Shown: one piece after another, positions 25,372-34,867 of the stretch | Layout: every line of letters starts with the position of its first letter | Numbering within the stretch: position 1 is the stretch's first letter | From: Candidatus Rokuibacteriota bacterium | Lineage (GTDB): Bacteria; Methylomirabilota; Methylomirabilia; Rokubacteriales; CSP1-6 | Direction: 5' to 3' | Assembly: GCA_003220615.1 (NCBI GenBank) | Contig: QHTB01000207.1 | Span: forward strand, 1-57,568 | Length of the DNA: 57,568 nucleotides | Notes under the pieces: generated by a model | Seen by the model: only the letters and a program-made list of their open reading frames with translations | Databases searched by the model: none | Told to the model about the DNA's origin: nothing | Position numbers and translations under genes: made by a program

Positions 25372-27361
25372 AGCAGGCGCCCTCGGCGATGTCGGCGTGG
25401 TGGGCGGGGCAGAGCGCCGAGATGGTCTGGCCGTTGTCGCTGGTGCGCAGCCAGGCGCCCTTCAGCGACGAGACGACCCCGCGCGGCACGATGTCCGTCA
25501 CGCGCAGTGGCAGTCGAACCTCGCCAAGATCGTTGAAGACGCGGACGCGCATGCCCGCCTCGAGGCCGCGGGCGCGGGCGTCGTCGGGATGCATCTCGAG
25601 CGGCGGCGTCTCGTCACCGCTGACGCCGCCGAAGGTCGAAGTGATCCGCTCGTCCGACGCCGGCGAGATCAGCGTGAGCGGGTAGCGCGAGTCGACCGGG
25701 AGGAAGCGCGGCAGCCGCGCACGATACTTCGTCTCCAGATAGGGCGACGCCAGCTCGACCTTTCCCGACTTCGTGTTGGGGAAGACGTTCTTGAAGAGCG
25801 TGAACTCGTCGCCGTTGGCGGTCATGGCCATCGCGCGATCGACGGGAATTGCGCTCGGCCGCACGCCGCCGAGCCGCGCGTCGGACGGATCGAGCGCCTC
25901 GTCCATCAGCTCGACGTCGCTCGCCCTGAAGATCGGATCGGTGAAGCCGAAGCGGGCGGCCAGGCGGCGAAAGATCTCGGTGTTGGGCAGCGCGTCCGCC
26001 TGCGGGGAGATGACCGCCTCGGCGCGCTGCAGCCAGTGCTGACCGTAGGCCGCGTAGAGCTCGGGATGCTCGAAGTGGCTCGCCGCCGGCAACACGATGT
26101 CGGCGTACGCGAGGCTGTCGGTCATCGCGACGTCGGAGCCGACGACGAAGAGATCCTCGCGCCGCAGGCCGCGCATCAGCCGATTCTGGTCGGGGTGCAC
26201 CACCACCGGATTGTGGTTGTAGATGAAGACCGCCTTGATCGGCGGAGTGAGCCGCTCGTCGAGCAGGTGGGCGCCCACGTCGACGATGTTCAGGGTCCGC
26301 GTGCCCTTCGGCACGAGGTCGGGGCGTTGCAGGCGCGCGGGTGTCTTCGGAAACGCGAAGCCGGCGCCATTGATGAGGCCTCCGCCGGGCACGCCAAGCT
26401 TCCCGGCCAGGGCCGGTAAGGCGAACACCGCGCGGATCCCGCTGCCGCCGTTCTGATTGCGCTCGAGCCCGTTGCCCACGCTGATCGCGGCGGGTGAGAT
26501 GGTGGCGTACCACTCGGCGAGCGTGCGGACTTGATCGGCCGCCACACCGCAGATGTCGGCGGCTTCGGCGAGGCCGTAGCGACGCGCCAGCGCCATGTAC
26601 TCCTCGTAGCCTTCGACGTGGCGGGCCACGAACTCGCGATCGATCGCTCCGCGTCGCTCGAGCTCGGCGGCGACGGCCCAGGCCAGGACCACGTCGGTGC
26701 CGGGCCGCAACGCGATGTGCAGGTCGGCCTGGCGGGCGACGGTGGTGCGGCGTGGATCGACGACGACCAGCTTGGCGCCCTGCTTCTTTGCCCGGTTGAT
26801 CACGGGCATCAGGTGGAGATTCGACCACGTGACGTTGTTGCCCCAGGCCACGATCAGCCGCGAGTGCTCGGCCTGCTCGGGCCGCATGCCCGGGACGGTA
26901 CCGAAGGTCCCCACCCACGCTTCGGTGCGAATCCCACCGCACAGCGGCCTCCGGTCGAGGAGGCTCGCGCCGAGCCGATGAAAGAACCGGAGGTCCATCG
27001 AGCCGCCGGCGAGGAAGCCGTGCGGTCCGGCGTAGTTGAGCGGCAGGATCGCCTGAGGCCCATGGGCCGCGATGATCGCGGTGAACCGCTCGTGGATCAT
27101 GTCGAGCGCCTCGTCCCACGAGATCCGCTCGAAACGTGCAGCGCCGCGGGCGCCGTGGCGCCGCAGTGGCGTCCTGATCCTCCGCTCGCCGTGCACGAAG
27201 CCCGGATACGAGGCGGGCACCTTGGCGCACAGCACGCCGGCTGTATAGGGGTTGGCGTGCGAGCCCTTGATCGCGAGGATGCGATCGTTCTCGACGCTCA
27301 CCGTGAGGCTGCACGTGTCCGGGCAATCGAGCGGGCAGACGCTGTGACGTTCGGTGATCAT
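25331..27361 (-). CDS. Molybdopterin-dependent oxidoreductase (formate-dehydrogenase-like, 4Fe-4S)
   Basis: 676 residues from ATG 27361. The N-terminal iron-sulfur motif is CPLDCPDTCSL with a fourth Cys in GVLCAK (C-x3-C-x3-C-x27-C). It continues with the molybdopterin domain: RISWDEALDMIHERF, LIVAWGNNVTWSN, KLVVVDPRRTTVARQAD and ISVGNGLERNQNGGSG, and the C-terminal molydop-binding barrel LTLISPASDERITSTFGG with LEMHPDDARARGL. No Tat signal is visible, so it is probably cytoplasmic. The residue ligating Mo (Cys, Sec or Ser) was not pinned down, so the reaction (formate, oxoacid or other oxidation) is open. No small electron-transfer subunit is adjacent. Confidence 0.87.
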   Translation of the reverse strand: MITERHSVCPLDCPDTCSLTVSVENDRILAIKGSHANPYTAGVLCAKVPASYPGFVHGERRIRTPLRRHGARGAARFERISWDEALDMIHERFTAIIAAHGPQAILPLNYAGPHGFLAGGSMDLRFFHRLGASLLDRRPLCGGIRTEAWVGTFGTVPGMRPEQAEHSRLIVAWGNNVTWSNLHLMPVINRAKKQGAKLVVVDPRRTTVARQADLHIALRPGTDVVLAWAVAAELERRGAIDREFVARHVEGYEEYMALARRYGLAEAADICGVAADQVRTLAEWYATISPAAISVGNGLERNQNGGSGIRAVFALPALAGKLGVPGGGLINGAGFAFPKTPARLQRPDLVPKGTRTLNIVDVGAHLLDERLTPPIKAVFIYNHNPVVVHPDQNRLMRGLRREDLFVVGSDVAMTDSLAYADIVLPAASHFEHPELYAAYGQHWLQRAEAVISPQADALPNTEIFRRLAARFGFTDPIFRASDVELMDEALDPSDARLGGVRPSAIPVDRAMAMTANGDEFTLFKNVFPNTKSGKVELASPYLETKYRARLPRFLPVDSRYPLTLISPASDERITSTFGGVSGDETPPLEMHPDDARARGLEAGMRVRVFNDLGEVRLPLRVTDIVPRGVVSSLKGAWLRTSDNGQTISALCPAHHADIAEGACFNDARVEVAVYRG

Positions 27362-27445
27362 GCCGCGACTATGCGCCAGGACGCGGCGCTGCGGAAGACC
27401 CAATCACACCGGGCGCCACCGACCATCCAACTCGTTCCCAGCGGT

Positions 27446-29410
27446 TCATTTCACCGCCAGCGCCTGGACAATCGTGTCGACGTCGTAGACGCACCCACCC
27501 CACGTCCCCCCGCCCACGTGCTGGAGCGCCGCCCACAGCCGCGTGTCGTCGGGCAGATCGGGATCGGGCGAGAGATCGGGGCGCGGCGCGCGCGAGGCCA
27601 GGACGCGGGTGCCTTCGTCGACGCCGAAGGTGCGGTCGCCGTGGCCCACGAGATCGATCGAACCCTCCAGGCGATGGCGGTCGACGATGACCTGGATCAG
27701 GTCGCCGTCGAGCACCTTGCCGATGGGGCCGCCGGCCAGCGCCTCCGGGCCGACGTGGCCGATGCAGGCGCCGGTGGACACGCCCGAGAAGCGCGCGTCG
27801 GTGACGACGGTCACGTGTTTGCCCCACGAGAGATGCCGAAGCGCGGCGGTGATCTGGTAGATCTCCTCCATCCCCGCGCCCATCGGGCCGCGGCAGATGA
27901 GCACCATCACGTCGCCCGCCTTCAATGCCCCCTGCCCGCGGCTCTTGATGGCGACGATGGCGTCGCGTTCGCGCGTGAAGACGCGAGCCGGCCCGACCTT
28001 TCGATAGACGCCGTCGGGATCCACCACGCTGGGGTCGATGGCCGTGCTCTTGATCACCGCGCCCTCGGGGGCGAGATTGCCGCGCGGAAACGTCACCGTG
28101 CTGGTGAGCCCGCGCGAGCGCGCGCGGTCGGGATCCATGATCACGTCGTCGGCGGCCACGCCGTCCATGGCGGCCAGCCGCTCGCGCAACGCCTGCCGGC
28201 GCTCCGATGCCTGCCACCAGTCGAGGACGGCGCCGAGCCGCTCGCCGCTCACGGTCAGCGCGTCGAGCTCGAGCAGCCCGAGCCGACGCAGGTGGAGCAT
28301 GACCTCGGGCACGCCGCCGGCCAGGAACGCGCGCACCGTCGGATGTGGCCCGTTGGGAAGCGTGTCGACCAGGCGCGGCACGCGGCGATTCACGGCGATC
28401 CAGTCGTCCACCGTCGGCCGGCGAAGCCCGGCCGCGTGGGCAATGGCCGGCAGGTGCAACAGCAGATTCGTGGAGCCGCCGAACGCGGCGTGCACCACCA
28501 TCGCGTTCCTCACCGCCGCATCGGTGACGATGTCGCGGCCGCGGATGCCTCGGGACTCCAGCGCGACGAGGGCACGCGCCGAGCGCCGCGCCATGTCGAA
28601 CCACACCGGCTGACCCGAGGGCGCCAGCGCCGCGTGCGGCAGCGTCAATCCCAGCGCCTCGCCGATGACCTGCGACGTCGCCGCCGTGCCGAGGAACTGG
28701 CAACCGCCGCCCGGGGACCCGCAGGCACGGCAGCCGAGATCCTGCGCCTGCTCGAGGGTCAGCTCGCCGTGGGCGAACCGCGCGCCGATCGACTGCACCT
28801 TGCCCGCGTCCTCGCCATCACGCGGCGGCAGCGTGACCCCGCCGGGCACGAGCACCGCGGGCAGACCGCGCAGCGCCGCCAGCGCCATCATCATCGCCGG
28901 CAGTCCCTTGTCGCACGTCGCGACGCCGAGCACGCCCTTGCGCGTCGGCAACGAGCGAGCCAGGCGCCGGAACACCTGGGCGGCGTCGTTACGATAGGCG
29001 AGGCTGTCCATCATGCCGACGGTGCCTTGCGTGCGGCCGTCGCACGGATCCGAGCAGTACGCGGCGAACGGGAGGCATTCGAGCGCGCGCAGCTCTTCGG
29101 CCGCCGCCTGCATCAGCAGGCCGATCTCCCAGTGACCGGTGTGATAGCCGAGCGCGATCGGATGGCCATCCGCGGCGCGGATGCCCCCGTTGGTCCCGAG
29201 CATCAGGTACTGCGGCCGCGTGAGCTCGCTCGGCTCCCAGCCCATCCCCGCGTTCTGGGTGAGGCCGAAGATGTCGCCGCTCGGCTGCTCGAGCAGCATT
29301 TCGGCGGTGACCGGCAAGCGGCCCTGAGGGCCAGCGCCCGCGGTCTGGACCTGCCACAGCGTTCGCTCGGACGTCACGATCTCCGAGAACCCGATGCTCC
29401 TTCGCGCCAC
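27446..29410 (-). CDS. yjhG: IlvD/Edd-family dehydratase, YjhG/YagF type (D-xylonate dehydratase-like)
   Basis: 654 residues from GTG 29410, chosen for the strong GGGGAGG site 5 bases upstream; this gives almost exactly the E. coli YjhG length. Family text: [67 protein letters not shown] (cluster Cys), [18 protein letters not shown] (cluster Cys) and [16 protein letters not shown]. These iron-sulfur enzymes dehydrate sugar acids such as D-xylonate to 2-keto-3-deoxy acids in the cytoplasm. Substrate is inferred only from subfamily resemblance. It lies upstream of the molybdoenzyme gene on the same strand, 84 bases apart. Confidence 0.87.
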   Translation of the reverse strand: MARRSIGFSEIVTSERTLWQVQTAGAGPQGRLPVTAEMLLEQPSGDIFGLTQNAGMGWEPSELTRPQYLMLGTNGGIRAADGHPIALGYHTGHWEIGLLMQAAAEELRALECLPFAAYCSDPCDGRTQGTVGMMDSLAYRNDAAQVFRRLARSLPTRKGVLGVATCDKGLPAMMMALAALRGLPAVLVPGGVTLPPRDGEDAGKVQSIGARFAHGELTLEQAQDLGCRACGSPGGGCQFLGTAATSQVIGEALGLTLPHAALAPSGQPVWFDMARRSARALVALESRGIRGRDIVTDAAVRNAMVVHAAFGGSTNLLLHLPAIAHAAGLRRPTVDDWIAVNRRVPRLVDTLPNGPHPTVRAFLAGGVPEVMLHLRRLGLLELDALTVSGERLGAVLDWWQASERRQALRERLAAMDGVAADDVIMDPDRARSRGLTSTVTFPRGNLAPEGAVIKSTAIDPSVVDPDGVYRKVGPARVFTRERDAIVAIKSRGQGALKAGDVMVLICRGPMGAGMEEIYQITAALRHLSWGKHVTVVTDARFSGVSTGACIGHVGPEALAGGPIGKVLDGDLIQVIVDRHRLEGSIDLVGHGDRTFGVDEGTRVLASRAPRPDLSPDPDLPDDTRLWAALQHVGGGTWGGCVYDVDTIVQALAVK

Positions 29411-29558
29411 GGTTGCCTCCCCGTGCCCGACGTCTGGGCTGTGAATGGGCACTATGGTATGTTCAAACGCTCAGAACCACCCGGGAGGAGGGGCCGGCCT
29501 ACGACCCCGAAAATCTGAGAGCGTATCGACCTCACCGCAACATGACGATGGTGCGAAC

Positions 29559-30041
29559 GTGATCCGCGGCCGCTCGGTGATCGTGCAGCCGGGCGAAGGC
29601 CCGTCGTTCTGGCAGCCGACGCCCGCCAACGGCCACGCCGATCCCGTCCTGACGCCGGCGAACACCGGCTTCGAGGGAATGTCGCTCGGCTATCAGACCA
29701 TCGCCCCCGGTGGGCACGTGCGCGAGCACTCGCATACCACCCAGGTGGAGATGCTGATCTGCTTCCGCGGCCGTGGCCACCTGGTCGTCGACGGCGTCCG
29801 CCATCAGCTTGTGCCCGGCACCGCCGGCTTCTTCGGCTACGACGTGAAGCAGGAGATCTGGAACGACGGCGCCGAGGACCTCGTCATGGTGTGGATCATC
29901 GCGCCGCCCGGGCTCGAGAACTTCTTCGCCACCATCGGCCGCTGGCGCCGCCCCGGCGAGCCGGCGCCGGCGCCGTTCGAGCGCCGGCACGACGTCGTCG
30001 ACATCGAGCGCGCCATGGGCATGAACGACACGAGGGCCTGA
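29559..30041 (+). CDS. Cupin-domain protein
   Basis: 160 residues from GTG 29559; an in-frame ATG at 29445 would add 38 residues that look non-coding. Single cupin fold: GGHVREHSHTTQVEMLICFRG carries the HxH...E metal ligands and GYDVKQEIWNDGAEDLVMVWIIAPPG the second motif. Such proteins range from dioxygenases to sugar isomerases. Only three bases separate its stop from the hydrolase GTG, so the two are cotranscribed, divergent from the YjhG-type gene. In the 148-base divergent gap AT-richer stretches (ACTATGGTATGTTC) may hold promoters, but no clear -35/-10 pair was found. Confidence 0.75.
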   Translation: MIRGRSVIVQPGEGPSFWQPTPANGHADPVLTPANTGFEGMSLGYQTIAPGGHVREHSHTTQVEMLICFRGRGHLVVDGVRHQLVPGTAGFFGYDVKQEIWNDGAEDLVMVWIIAPPGLENFFATIGRWRRPGEPAPAPFERRHDVVDIERAMGMNDTRA

Positions 30042-30044
30042 GCG

Positions 30045-30845
30045 GTGCCAACGATCTCCATCGGCGACGCCGAGCTTCACTACGAGGAGCACGGGCGGGG
30101 GCCGGCGCTGATGCTGGTGCCCGGCCTGAACGGTGTGGGCGCCTTCTGGGCGCGTCAGGTGCCCGATTTTGCCCGCGACTTCCGCGTCGTGGTGCACGAC
30201 CATCGCGGGACCGGCCAGAGCACGCACTCACGCATCCGCTACTCGGTGGAGCAGATGGCGGCTGACGTTCTTCGCCTGATGGACCGCTTGGGCATCGCGT
30301 CCGCGCACGTCGCCGGTCACTCGACGGGCGGCGCCATCGGGCAGGTGATCGCGCAGGACCATCCCGACCGCGTGCAGAGCCTCGTCCTCAGCGCCACCTG
30401 GCCCGGACCCGATCCGTACTTTCGGCGGCTCTTCGAAGCGCGCAAGCAGACGCTCCGCGCGAGCGGCATGGAGGCGTACCTCGCGGGCTCGGCGCTCGTG
30501 CTCGCGCCACCGTGGTGGGTCAGCGCCAACGACGCCGCGCTCGCCGAGCAGCATCGCGCGACGGCGGCGGCGGCGGCGCCGGTCGAGATCATCGAGAGCC
30601 GCATCGACGCCATCCTCGCCTTCGACCGCCGGGCCCGCATGCGCGAGATTCGCGTGCCCACGCTGGTCGTCGTCGCCGCCGACGACATGGTGACGCCGCC
30701 TTTCTACTCGCGCGAGCTCGCCGACGGCGTCCCCGGCGCCAAGCTCGTCGTGCTCGACGGTGGCGGCCACTTCGTGCCGAACATCTTCCCCGATCAGTAC
30801 AACGCGGTCGTCGGCGGCTTTCTGAGGAGCGTCATCGGCCGCTGA
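30045..30845 (+). CDS. Alpha/beta hydrolase, epoxide-hydrolase/3-oxoadipate-lactonase-like
   Basis: 266 residues, GTG start. Oxyanion strand MLVPGLNGVGAFW, nucleophile elbow AGHSTGGAIGQ (Ser near residue 92), acid Asp in VVVAADDMVTPP and catalytic His in LDGGGHFVPNIFP. Order and length match the AB_hydrolase_1 family (carboxylesterases, enol-lactonases, haloperoxidase-like). No signal peptide. Coupled to the upstream cupin gene; the pair may act on a lactone or ester released by neighbouring sugar-acid catabolism, which is speculation. Confidence 0.87.
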   Translation: MPTISIGDAELHYEEHGRGPALMLVPGLNGVGAFWARQVPDFARDFRVVVHDHRGTGQSTHSRIRYSVEQMAADVLRLMDRLGIASAHVAGHSTGGAIGQVIAQDHPDRVQSLVLSATWPGPDPYFRRLFEARKQTLRASGMEAYLAGSALVLAPPWWVSANDAALAEQHRATAAAAAPVEIIESRIDAILAFDRRARMREIRVPTLVVVAADDMVTPPFYSRELADGVPGAKLVVLDGGGHFVPNIFPDQYNAVVGGFLRSVIGR

Positions 30846-30943
30846 TCGGCGAGGTCGACGCGCGCACACCACACTTCTCACGCCCGGCTGTGTCCTTGGA
30901 ATCAGAAACTGGCGTCTCTCGAACGGTGACGAGGAGGTGAGTC

Positions 30944-31228
30944 ATGGCCCATCTGATCATCCGCCACAAGGTCGCCGACTTCGCGAAGTGGAAGACGGCG
31001 TTCGATGCTCACGCCGACGCCCGCCGGAAGGCAGGGTCGCGCGGCGGCACGCTCTACCGCAGTGCCGACAACCCCAACGAGACGCTGATCGTGCTGGAGT
31101 GGGACAGCGTGGCGAACGCGCGGAAGTTCACGCAGTCGTCCGACCTGCAGGAGACGATGAAGCGCGCGGGCGTCGTCGATCAGCCCGCGCTGTTCTTCCT
31201 CGACGATGGGGAACCCGTGAAGTTCTGA
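30944..31228 (+). CDS. Small ABM-like dimeric alpha-beta barrel protein
   Basis: 94 residues after GAGGAGGTGAGTC. MAHLIIRHKVADFAKWKTAFDAH at the start and IVLEWDSVANARKFTQSSDLQETMKRAGV later match the strand-helix-strand pattern of antibiotic-biosynthesis-monooxygenase-like or cyclase-like small barrels (ferredoxin-like fold). Such proteins are often annotated cyclase or monooxygenase without tested activity. Cytoplasmic. A strong hairpin lies 13 bases after its stop. Confidence 0.75.
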   Translation: MAHLIIRHKVADFAKWKTAFDAHADARRKAGSRGGTLYRSADNPNETLIVLEWDSVANARKFTQSSDLQETMKRAGVVDQPALFFLDDGEPVKF

Positions 31229-31240
31229 CGGACGCACGAC

Positions 31241-31264
31241 GGGCGCCCGAGTTCGCGGGCGCCC
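31241..31264. terminator. Bidirectional GC-rich hairpin between convergent genes
   Basis: A perfect 9-bp stem GGGCGCCCG (31241-31249) and CGGGCGCCC (31256-31264) encloses a 6-base loop. It occupies the 55-base gap between the ABM-like gene (+) and the small exported protein gene (-), so it can serve both transcripts. No U tract follows, as is common in high-GC genomes. Confidence 0.65.
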
Positions 31265-31283
31265 GCCGCTCGACTCGCTGGGC

Positions 31284-31526
31284 TCAGTTGAGTCCGAGGC
31301 GGGCCAAGCCCTCCTTGGCGGCCTTCTCGGCCTCGGCGTGCTTGCCGGCCTTGTGGAGCGCCTCGGCTTCGTCGGCCTTCGCACGCGCATCGTAGCTGGC
31401 ATCGTCAAAGCGGCTGTCCGCTTCGTCGTGGATCTTCGCGACCAGCTTCGGGCACTGGAAGGCTAGCGCGGGGCCGGTGACCATCAGAGTCGCCAGAGCC
31501 GTGATCGCCAGGATCGCTCGAGACAT
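31284..31526 (-). CDS. Small exported helical protein
   Basis: 80 residues. A clear Sec signal (LAITALATLMVTGPALAF, cleavage after ALA near residue 22) is followed by a single Cys and then almost pure helix: DDASYDARAKADEAEALHKAGKHAEAEKAAKEGLARLGL, rich in Ala, Glu and Lys with TPR-like spacing. It would be a periplasmic helical hairpin, function unknown. It lies 33 bases downstream of the DUF1344 gene on the same strand, and the two are probably cotranscribed. Confidence 0.75.
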   Translation of the reverse strand: MSRAILAITALATLMVTGPALAFQCPKLVAKIHDEADSRFDDASYDARAKADEAEALHKAGKHAEAEKAAKEGLARLGLN

Positions 31527-31559
31527 GTGTCGCTGCCCCCTGTTCCGGATTGACTGTGC

Positions 31560-31808
31560 TCACTCCACCTCGTACATGGTGACGATGTTCTTGCCGTCGC
31601 GCTCCTCGTAAGACGCCTTCACCCGGGCGCCTTCACGAAGCGCGTCGAGCGGCAGGCCTTCCGCCACCCAGAGCTTGGTGCCGTCATCCAGGACGATGGC
31701 CCGGTCCACGGGATCCACCGACTGGATCTTCCCGGACGTCTCGCCCGCCCAGGCGGCGAACGACCCGACGAGCGCGATCACGAGCGCGAATCCGACGATC
31801 TTCTTCAT
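31560..31808 (-). CDS. DUF1344-family small exported protein
   Basis: 82 residues. Signal peptide MKKIVGFALVIALVGSFAAWA, then GETSGKIQSVDPVDRAIVLDDGTKLWVAEG and LREGARVKASYEERDGKNIVTMYEVE, which match DUF1344, a small beta-barrel-like periplasmic domain of unknown role. A 17-base hairpin (CGCCACG / CGTGGCG, 31820-31836) lies in its leader, 12 bases before the ATG; it could occlude the ribosome-binding site region. Confidence 0.8.
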   Translation of the reverse strand: MKKIVGFALVIALVGSFAAWAGETSGKIQSVDPVDRAIVLDDGTKLWVAEGLPLDALREGARVKASYEERDGKNIVTMYEVE

Positions 31809-32021
31809 GTCGACCTCCCCGCCACGTCGCGTGGCGCCGGCAGCCTACGCAACGCTCGGGCCAACCGGCGGCTCGTCGAAATCGCGCGAAATCGACGATC
31901 GCGATGCTCCACTGCCCGCGCGGTGAGCGGCGTCGATGTGGCGGAATGGTCGCGTGGTGGGGCGATTTGCCTCATGGGCCAACCGCTGGCCGGCGACCAC
32001 CTTTCGTGATACATCGAACGC

Positions 32022-33515
32022 GTGATGCGGTTGGGCGTGCGCGCCAAGCTGGTGCTCTTGTCCCTGCTCATCCTCGTGGTCGTGTCGTTCTCGTTCACGT
32101 GGCTCCAGATCAGGCTGTCGCGCGCGTGGTTCGAGGAGGACCTGCGCGCCCGCGCGGTCATCTTCGCCCGCGAGGTCGCCGCGACGATCGGCGACCGTCG
32201 CGAGTTCGAGAACCGCGACATGCTCGCGCACAAGATCCGGCAGATCATGGCGATCCGGCAGAGCGTCTTCCAGCTCGACGTCCTCGGCTTCGACGAGGCG
32301 GGCTCGCACATCGTCGCCACCAGCTACGAGCCGCGCCGCCTGCCGTTCACGCGGCGCGAGGGCGAGCAGGTGCGGCAGGGCGACGTCGTCTCGCGCATGG
32401 TCACGGACCAGGACGGCCGCTCGTGGGAAGTGATGGCGCCGATCAGGGTCGAGGGCGATGTGGTGGGCGCCATCGCGGCCAAGTTCTCGCTCTCGCTGGC
32501 CGCCGCACGGGAAGCGCGGTTACGCGGCTGGGACCTCGCGCTGACCGGGTCCTCGGTCCTGCTCATGGGCTCGTTGATGGGCCTCGCCGTCCACGTCGTG
32601 GTGAACCGGCCCATCCGCCGGCTGGTCGACGCGATCCGCCACGTCGACGCCGGCCATCCGGGCGCGCCCGTTCGCGTGGACGGCCGGGACGAGTTCAGCG
32701 TGCTGGCCCGCCACTTCAACGAGATGCTCGCGCGCATCGAGGACTTCAACAGCGAGCTGCAGGCCCGGGTGAAGGAGGCGACGTCCGAGCTCGAGCGGCG
32801 CTATCACGAGGTCCAGCGCATGCAGCGCTCGCTGAGCCACGCCGAACGCCTGGCGCTGGCCGGACGCATCATGGCCGAGGTCGCGCACGAGGTCGGCACG
32901 CCGCTGCACTCGGTGGCCGGACACCTCGAGCTGCTCCGCCAAGACCTGCCGCCGTCGGCCCTGAGCGATGACGTGCGCCGCCGGCTCTCGATCATCGACG
33001 CCCAGCTCGCGCGGGTCACCCAGATCATCGCCCAGCTCCTTGATCTCACGCGACGCACGCCGGGCGAGCCGGAAGCCGTCGACGTCAACCGGCTCGTCAC
33101 CGAGATCGCCGAGGTCGTGCGGCCCGGCATCGTCGCCGCCGGCCTTCGCCTCGACGCGACGACGCAGGTGTCCCTGCCCGCGATCGCGGGCTACTCGAAC
33201 CAGCTCCAGCAAGTGGTCCTGAACCTGCTCACCAACGCCGTGGACGCCACGCCAGCCGGGGGCCGCATTGCCGTCGCCACCGGCACGCGGGACCGCCACG
33301 TCGAGCTGGCGGTCAGCGACACCGGGCGCGGGATCCCGGCCGCCGAGCAGACGCAGATCTTCGAGCCGTTCTTCTCGACGAAGGGCGGCAGCGGCCTCGG
33401 GCTGTTCATCTCGGCCCAGATCGTGCGCGAGCACCACGGCCGCATCGAGGTGACGAGCCAGCCCGGTCAGGGCAGCACGTTCCGCGTGCTCTTGCCGGTC
33501 GGAGAGCGCGCGTGA
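32022..33515 (+). CDS. Membrane sensor histidine kinase (NtrB/ZraS-like) with HAMP domain
   Basis: 497 residues from GTG 32022 (ATG 32025 is equivalent). First span LVLLSLLILVVVSFSFTW, a periplasmic sensor region of about 135 residues, second span near 170-192 (LALTGSSVLLMGSLMGLAVHVVV), HAMP (RPIRRLVDAIRHVD to FNEML) and a coiled coil (ELQARVKEATSELERRYHEVQ). Phosphoacceptor His289 lies in VAHEVGTPLHSVAGHLELL; the ATPase has NLLTNAVDATP (N box), DTGRGIPAAE and GGSGLGLFISAQIV. It overlaps the regulator gene by 4 bases. Signal unknown. Confidence 0.92.
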   Translation: MMRLGVRAKLVLLSLLILVVVSFSFTWLQIRLSRAWFEEDLRARAVIFAREVAATIGDRREFENRDMLAHKIRQIMAIRQSVFQLDVLGFDEAGSHIVATSYEPRRLPFTRREGEQVRQGDVVSRMVTDQDGRSWEVMAPIRVEGDVVGAIAAKFSLSLAAAREARLRGWDLALTGSSVLLMGSLMGLAVHVVVNRPIRRLVDAIRHVDAGHPGAPVRVDGRDEFSVLARHFNEMLARIEDFNSELQARVKEATSELERRYHEVQRMQRSLSHAERLALAGRIMAEVAHEVGTPLHSVAGHLELLRQDLPPSALSDDVRRRLSIIDAQLARVTQIIAQLLDLTRRTPGEPEAVDVNRLVTEIAEVVRPGIVAAGLRLDATTQVSLPAIAGYSNQLQQVVLNLLTNAVDATPAGGRIAVATGTRDRHVELAVSDTGRGIPAAEQTQIFEPFFSTKGGSGLGLFISAQIVREHHGRIEVTSQPGQGSTFRVLLPVGERA

Positions 33516-34867
33516 TGTCGAGCGCCACGCTGCTCGTCGCCGACGACGACCCGGTCGCGCGCGACCTGCTCGTCGAGGTGCTCACCCGCGAGGGCTACCG
33601 CGTGCGTGCCGCCAGCGGCGGCGAGGACTGCGTGCGCATCGCGCAGGCCGAGCCGTGCGACCTCGCGCTGGTCGACCTGCGCATGCCGGGCGTCGACGGC
33701 CTCAGCGCGCTCAAGCGTCTCGTCACGCTCCAGCCGGCGCCCACCGTCGTGATCCTCACCGCGTTCGCCACCATGGAGACGGCGATCGACGCCATCCGGG
33801 CCGGGGCCTACGACTATCTCTCCAAACCGTTCCGGATCGACGAGATCAAGATGACGGTGCGGCGCGCGCTGGAGGCGCGCCGGCTGGTCGCCGACAATCG
33901 CCAGTACCGCCACGAGCTCCACGAGCGGTATGGCGTCGACAAGCTGGTCGGCCAGTCGCAAGAGATGGTCGCCATCTACAAGCTGGTGGCGCGCGTGGCC
34001 GCGCTCGACACGACGATCCTGATCCAGGGAGAGACCGGCACCGGCAAGGAGATGGTGGCGCGCGCCATCCACTACGCGAGCCCGCGAGCCGACCGTCCGC
34101 TCGTGGTCGTGGACTGCGCGGCGCTGCCCGAGCCGCTCTTCGAGTCCGAGCTGTTCGGCCACGAGCGCGGCGCCTTCACCGGCGCGGTGATGAGCCGGCG
34201 CGGGCTGCTGGAGACGGCCGACGGCAGCACCTGCTTCCTCGACGAAATCGGCGAGCTGCCGACGGCGCTCCAGGCCAAGCTCCTGCGCGTCCTCCAGGAG
34301 CGCGTGATCCGCCGGGTCGGTGGCAACGATCCGGTTCCCGTCAACGTGCGGTTGATCACGGCGACGAACCAGGATCTCCGCAAGCTGGTCGAGGATGGCC
34401 GCTTCCGCGAGGACCTCTACTACCGCCTCAACGGCGTGACCATCCGCGTGCCGCCACTGCGCGAGCGCCGGGAAGACCTGCCGCTGCTCGCCCAGCACTT
34501 CCTGCGCAAGTACGCCGAGGAGTCGGGCAAGGCGATTCTCGGCTACGCGCCCGGCACGCTGGAGCTCTTGAGCGCGTATGGCTGGCCGGGCAACGTGCGC
34601 GAGCTGCAGCACGTCGTCGAGCGCGCCGTGGCTCTGTCTTCGTCGGGGATGATCCTGGCCGACGACCTGCCTACCGAGATCCGCGCCGAGACCCTGGCGC
34701 CGCCCGAGCTGCCGAAGACCCGCATGACCCTCGACGAGCTGAAGCGCTGGTACGTCAACCGGGCGCTGGAGGAGACCGGCGGCAACAAGGTCCGCGCCGC
34801 CGAGCTCCTCGGCATCGATCGTCGCACGCTCTACCGGATCCTCGAGCGCGACGACGCCGAGGGCTGA
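33512..34867 (+). CDS. Sigma-54-dependent response regulator (NtrC family)
   Basis: 451 residues; GTG 33512 has GGAGAG at ideal spacing. Receiver 1-120 with phosphoacceptor Asp55 (LALVDLRMPG) and conserved Thr/Lys (LTAF, LSKPF). The AAA+ domain has Walker A GETGTGKEM, the sigma-54 contact loop GAFTGA (220-225) and Walker B CFLDEIGELP. The C-terminal Fis-type helix-turn-helix is NKVRAAELLGIDRRTLYRIL. It should activate sigma-54 promoters when phosphorylated by the kinase encoded just upstream. Target genes are not obvious in the window. Confidence 0.94.
   Translation: MMSSATLLVADDDPVARDLLVEVLTREGYRVRAASGGEDCVRIAQAEPCDLALVDLRMPGVDGLSALKRLVTLQPAPTVVILTAFATMETAIDAIRAGAYDYLSKPFRIDEIKMTVRRALEARRLVADNRQYRHELHERYGVDKLVGQSQEMVAIYKLVARVAALDTTILIQGETGTGKEMVARAIHYASPRADRPLVVVDCAALPEPLFESELFGHERGAFTGAVMSRRGLLETADGSTCFLDEIGELPTALQAKLLRVLQERVIRRVGGNDPVPVNVRLITATNQDLRKLVEDGRFREDLYYRLNGVTIRVPPLRERREDLPLLAQHFLRKYAEESGKAILGYAPGTLELLSAYGWPGNVRELQHVVERAVALSSSGMILADDLPTEIRAETLAPPELPKTRMTLDELKRWYVNRALEETGGNKVRAAELLGIDRRTLYRILERDDAEG

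Noticed and set aside
26531-29518. 995-codon open frame on the plus strand
   Set aside because: It runs antisense through the molybdoenzyme and YjhG-type genes, both of which have clear family motifs. Long antisense frames arise from the GC bias at third codon positions.
31809-32021. Sigma-54 promoter before the NtrB/NtrC-like pair
   Set aside because: TGGGGC-GAT-TTGC resembles the -24/-12 elements but has 3 rather than 5 bases between them.
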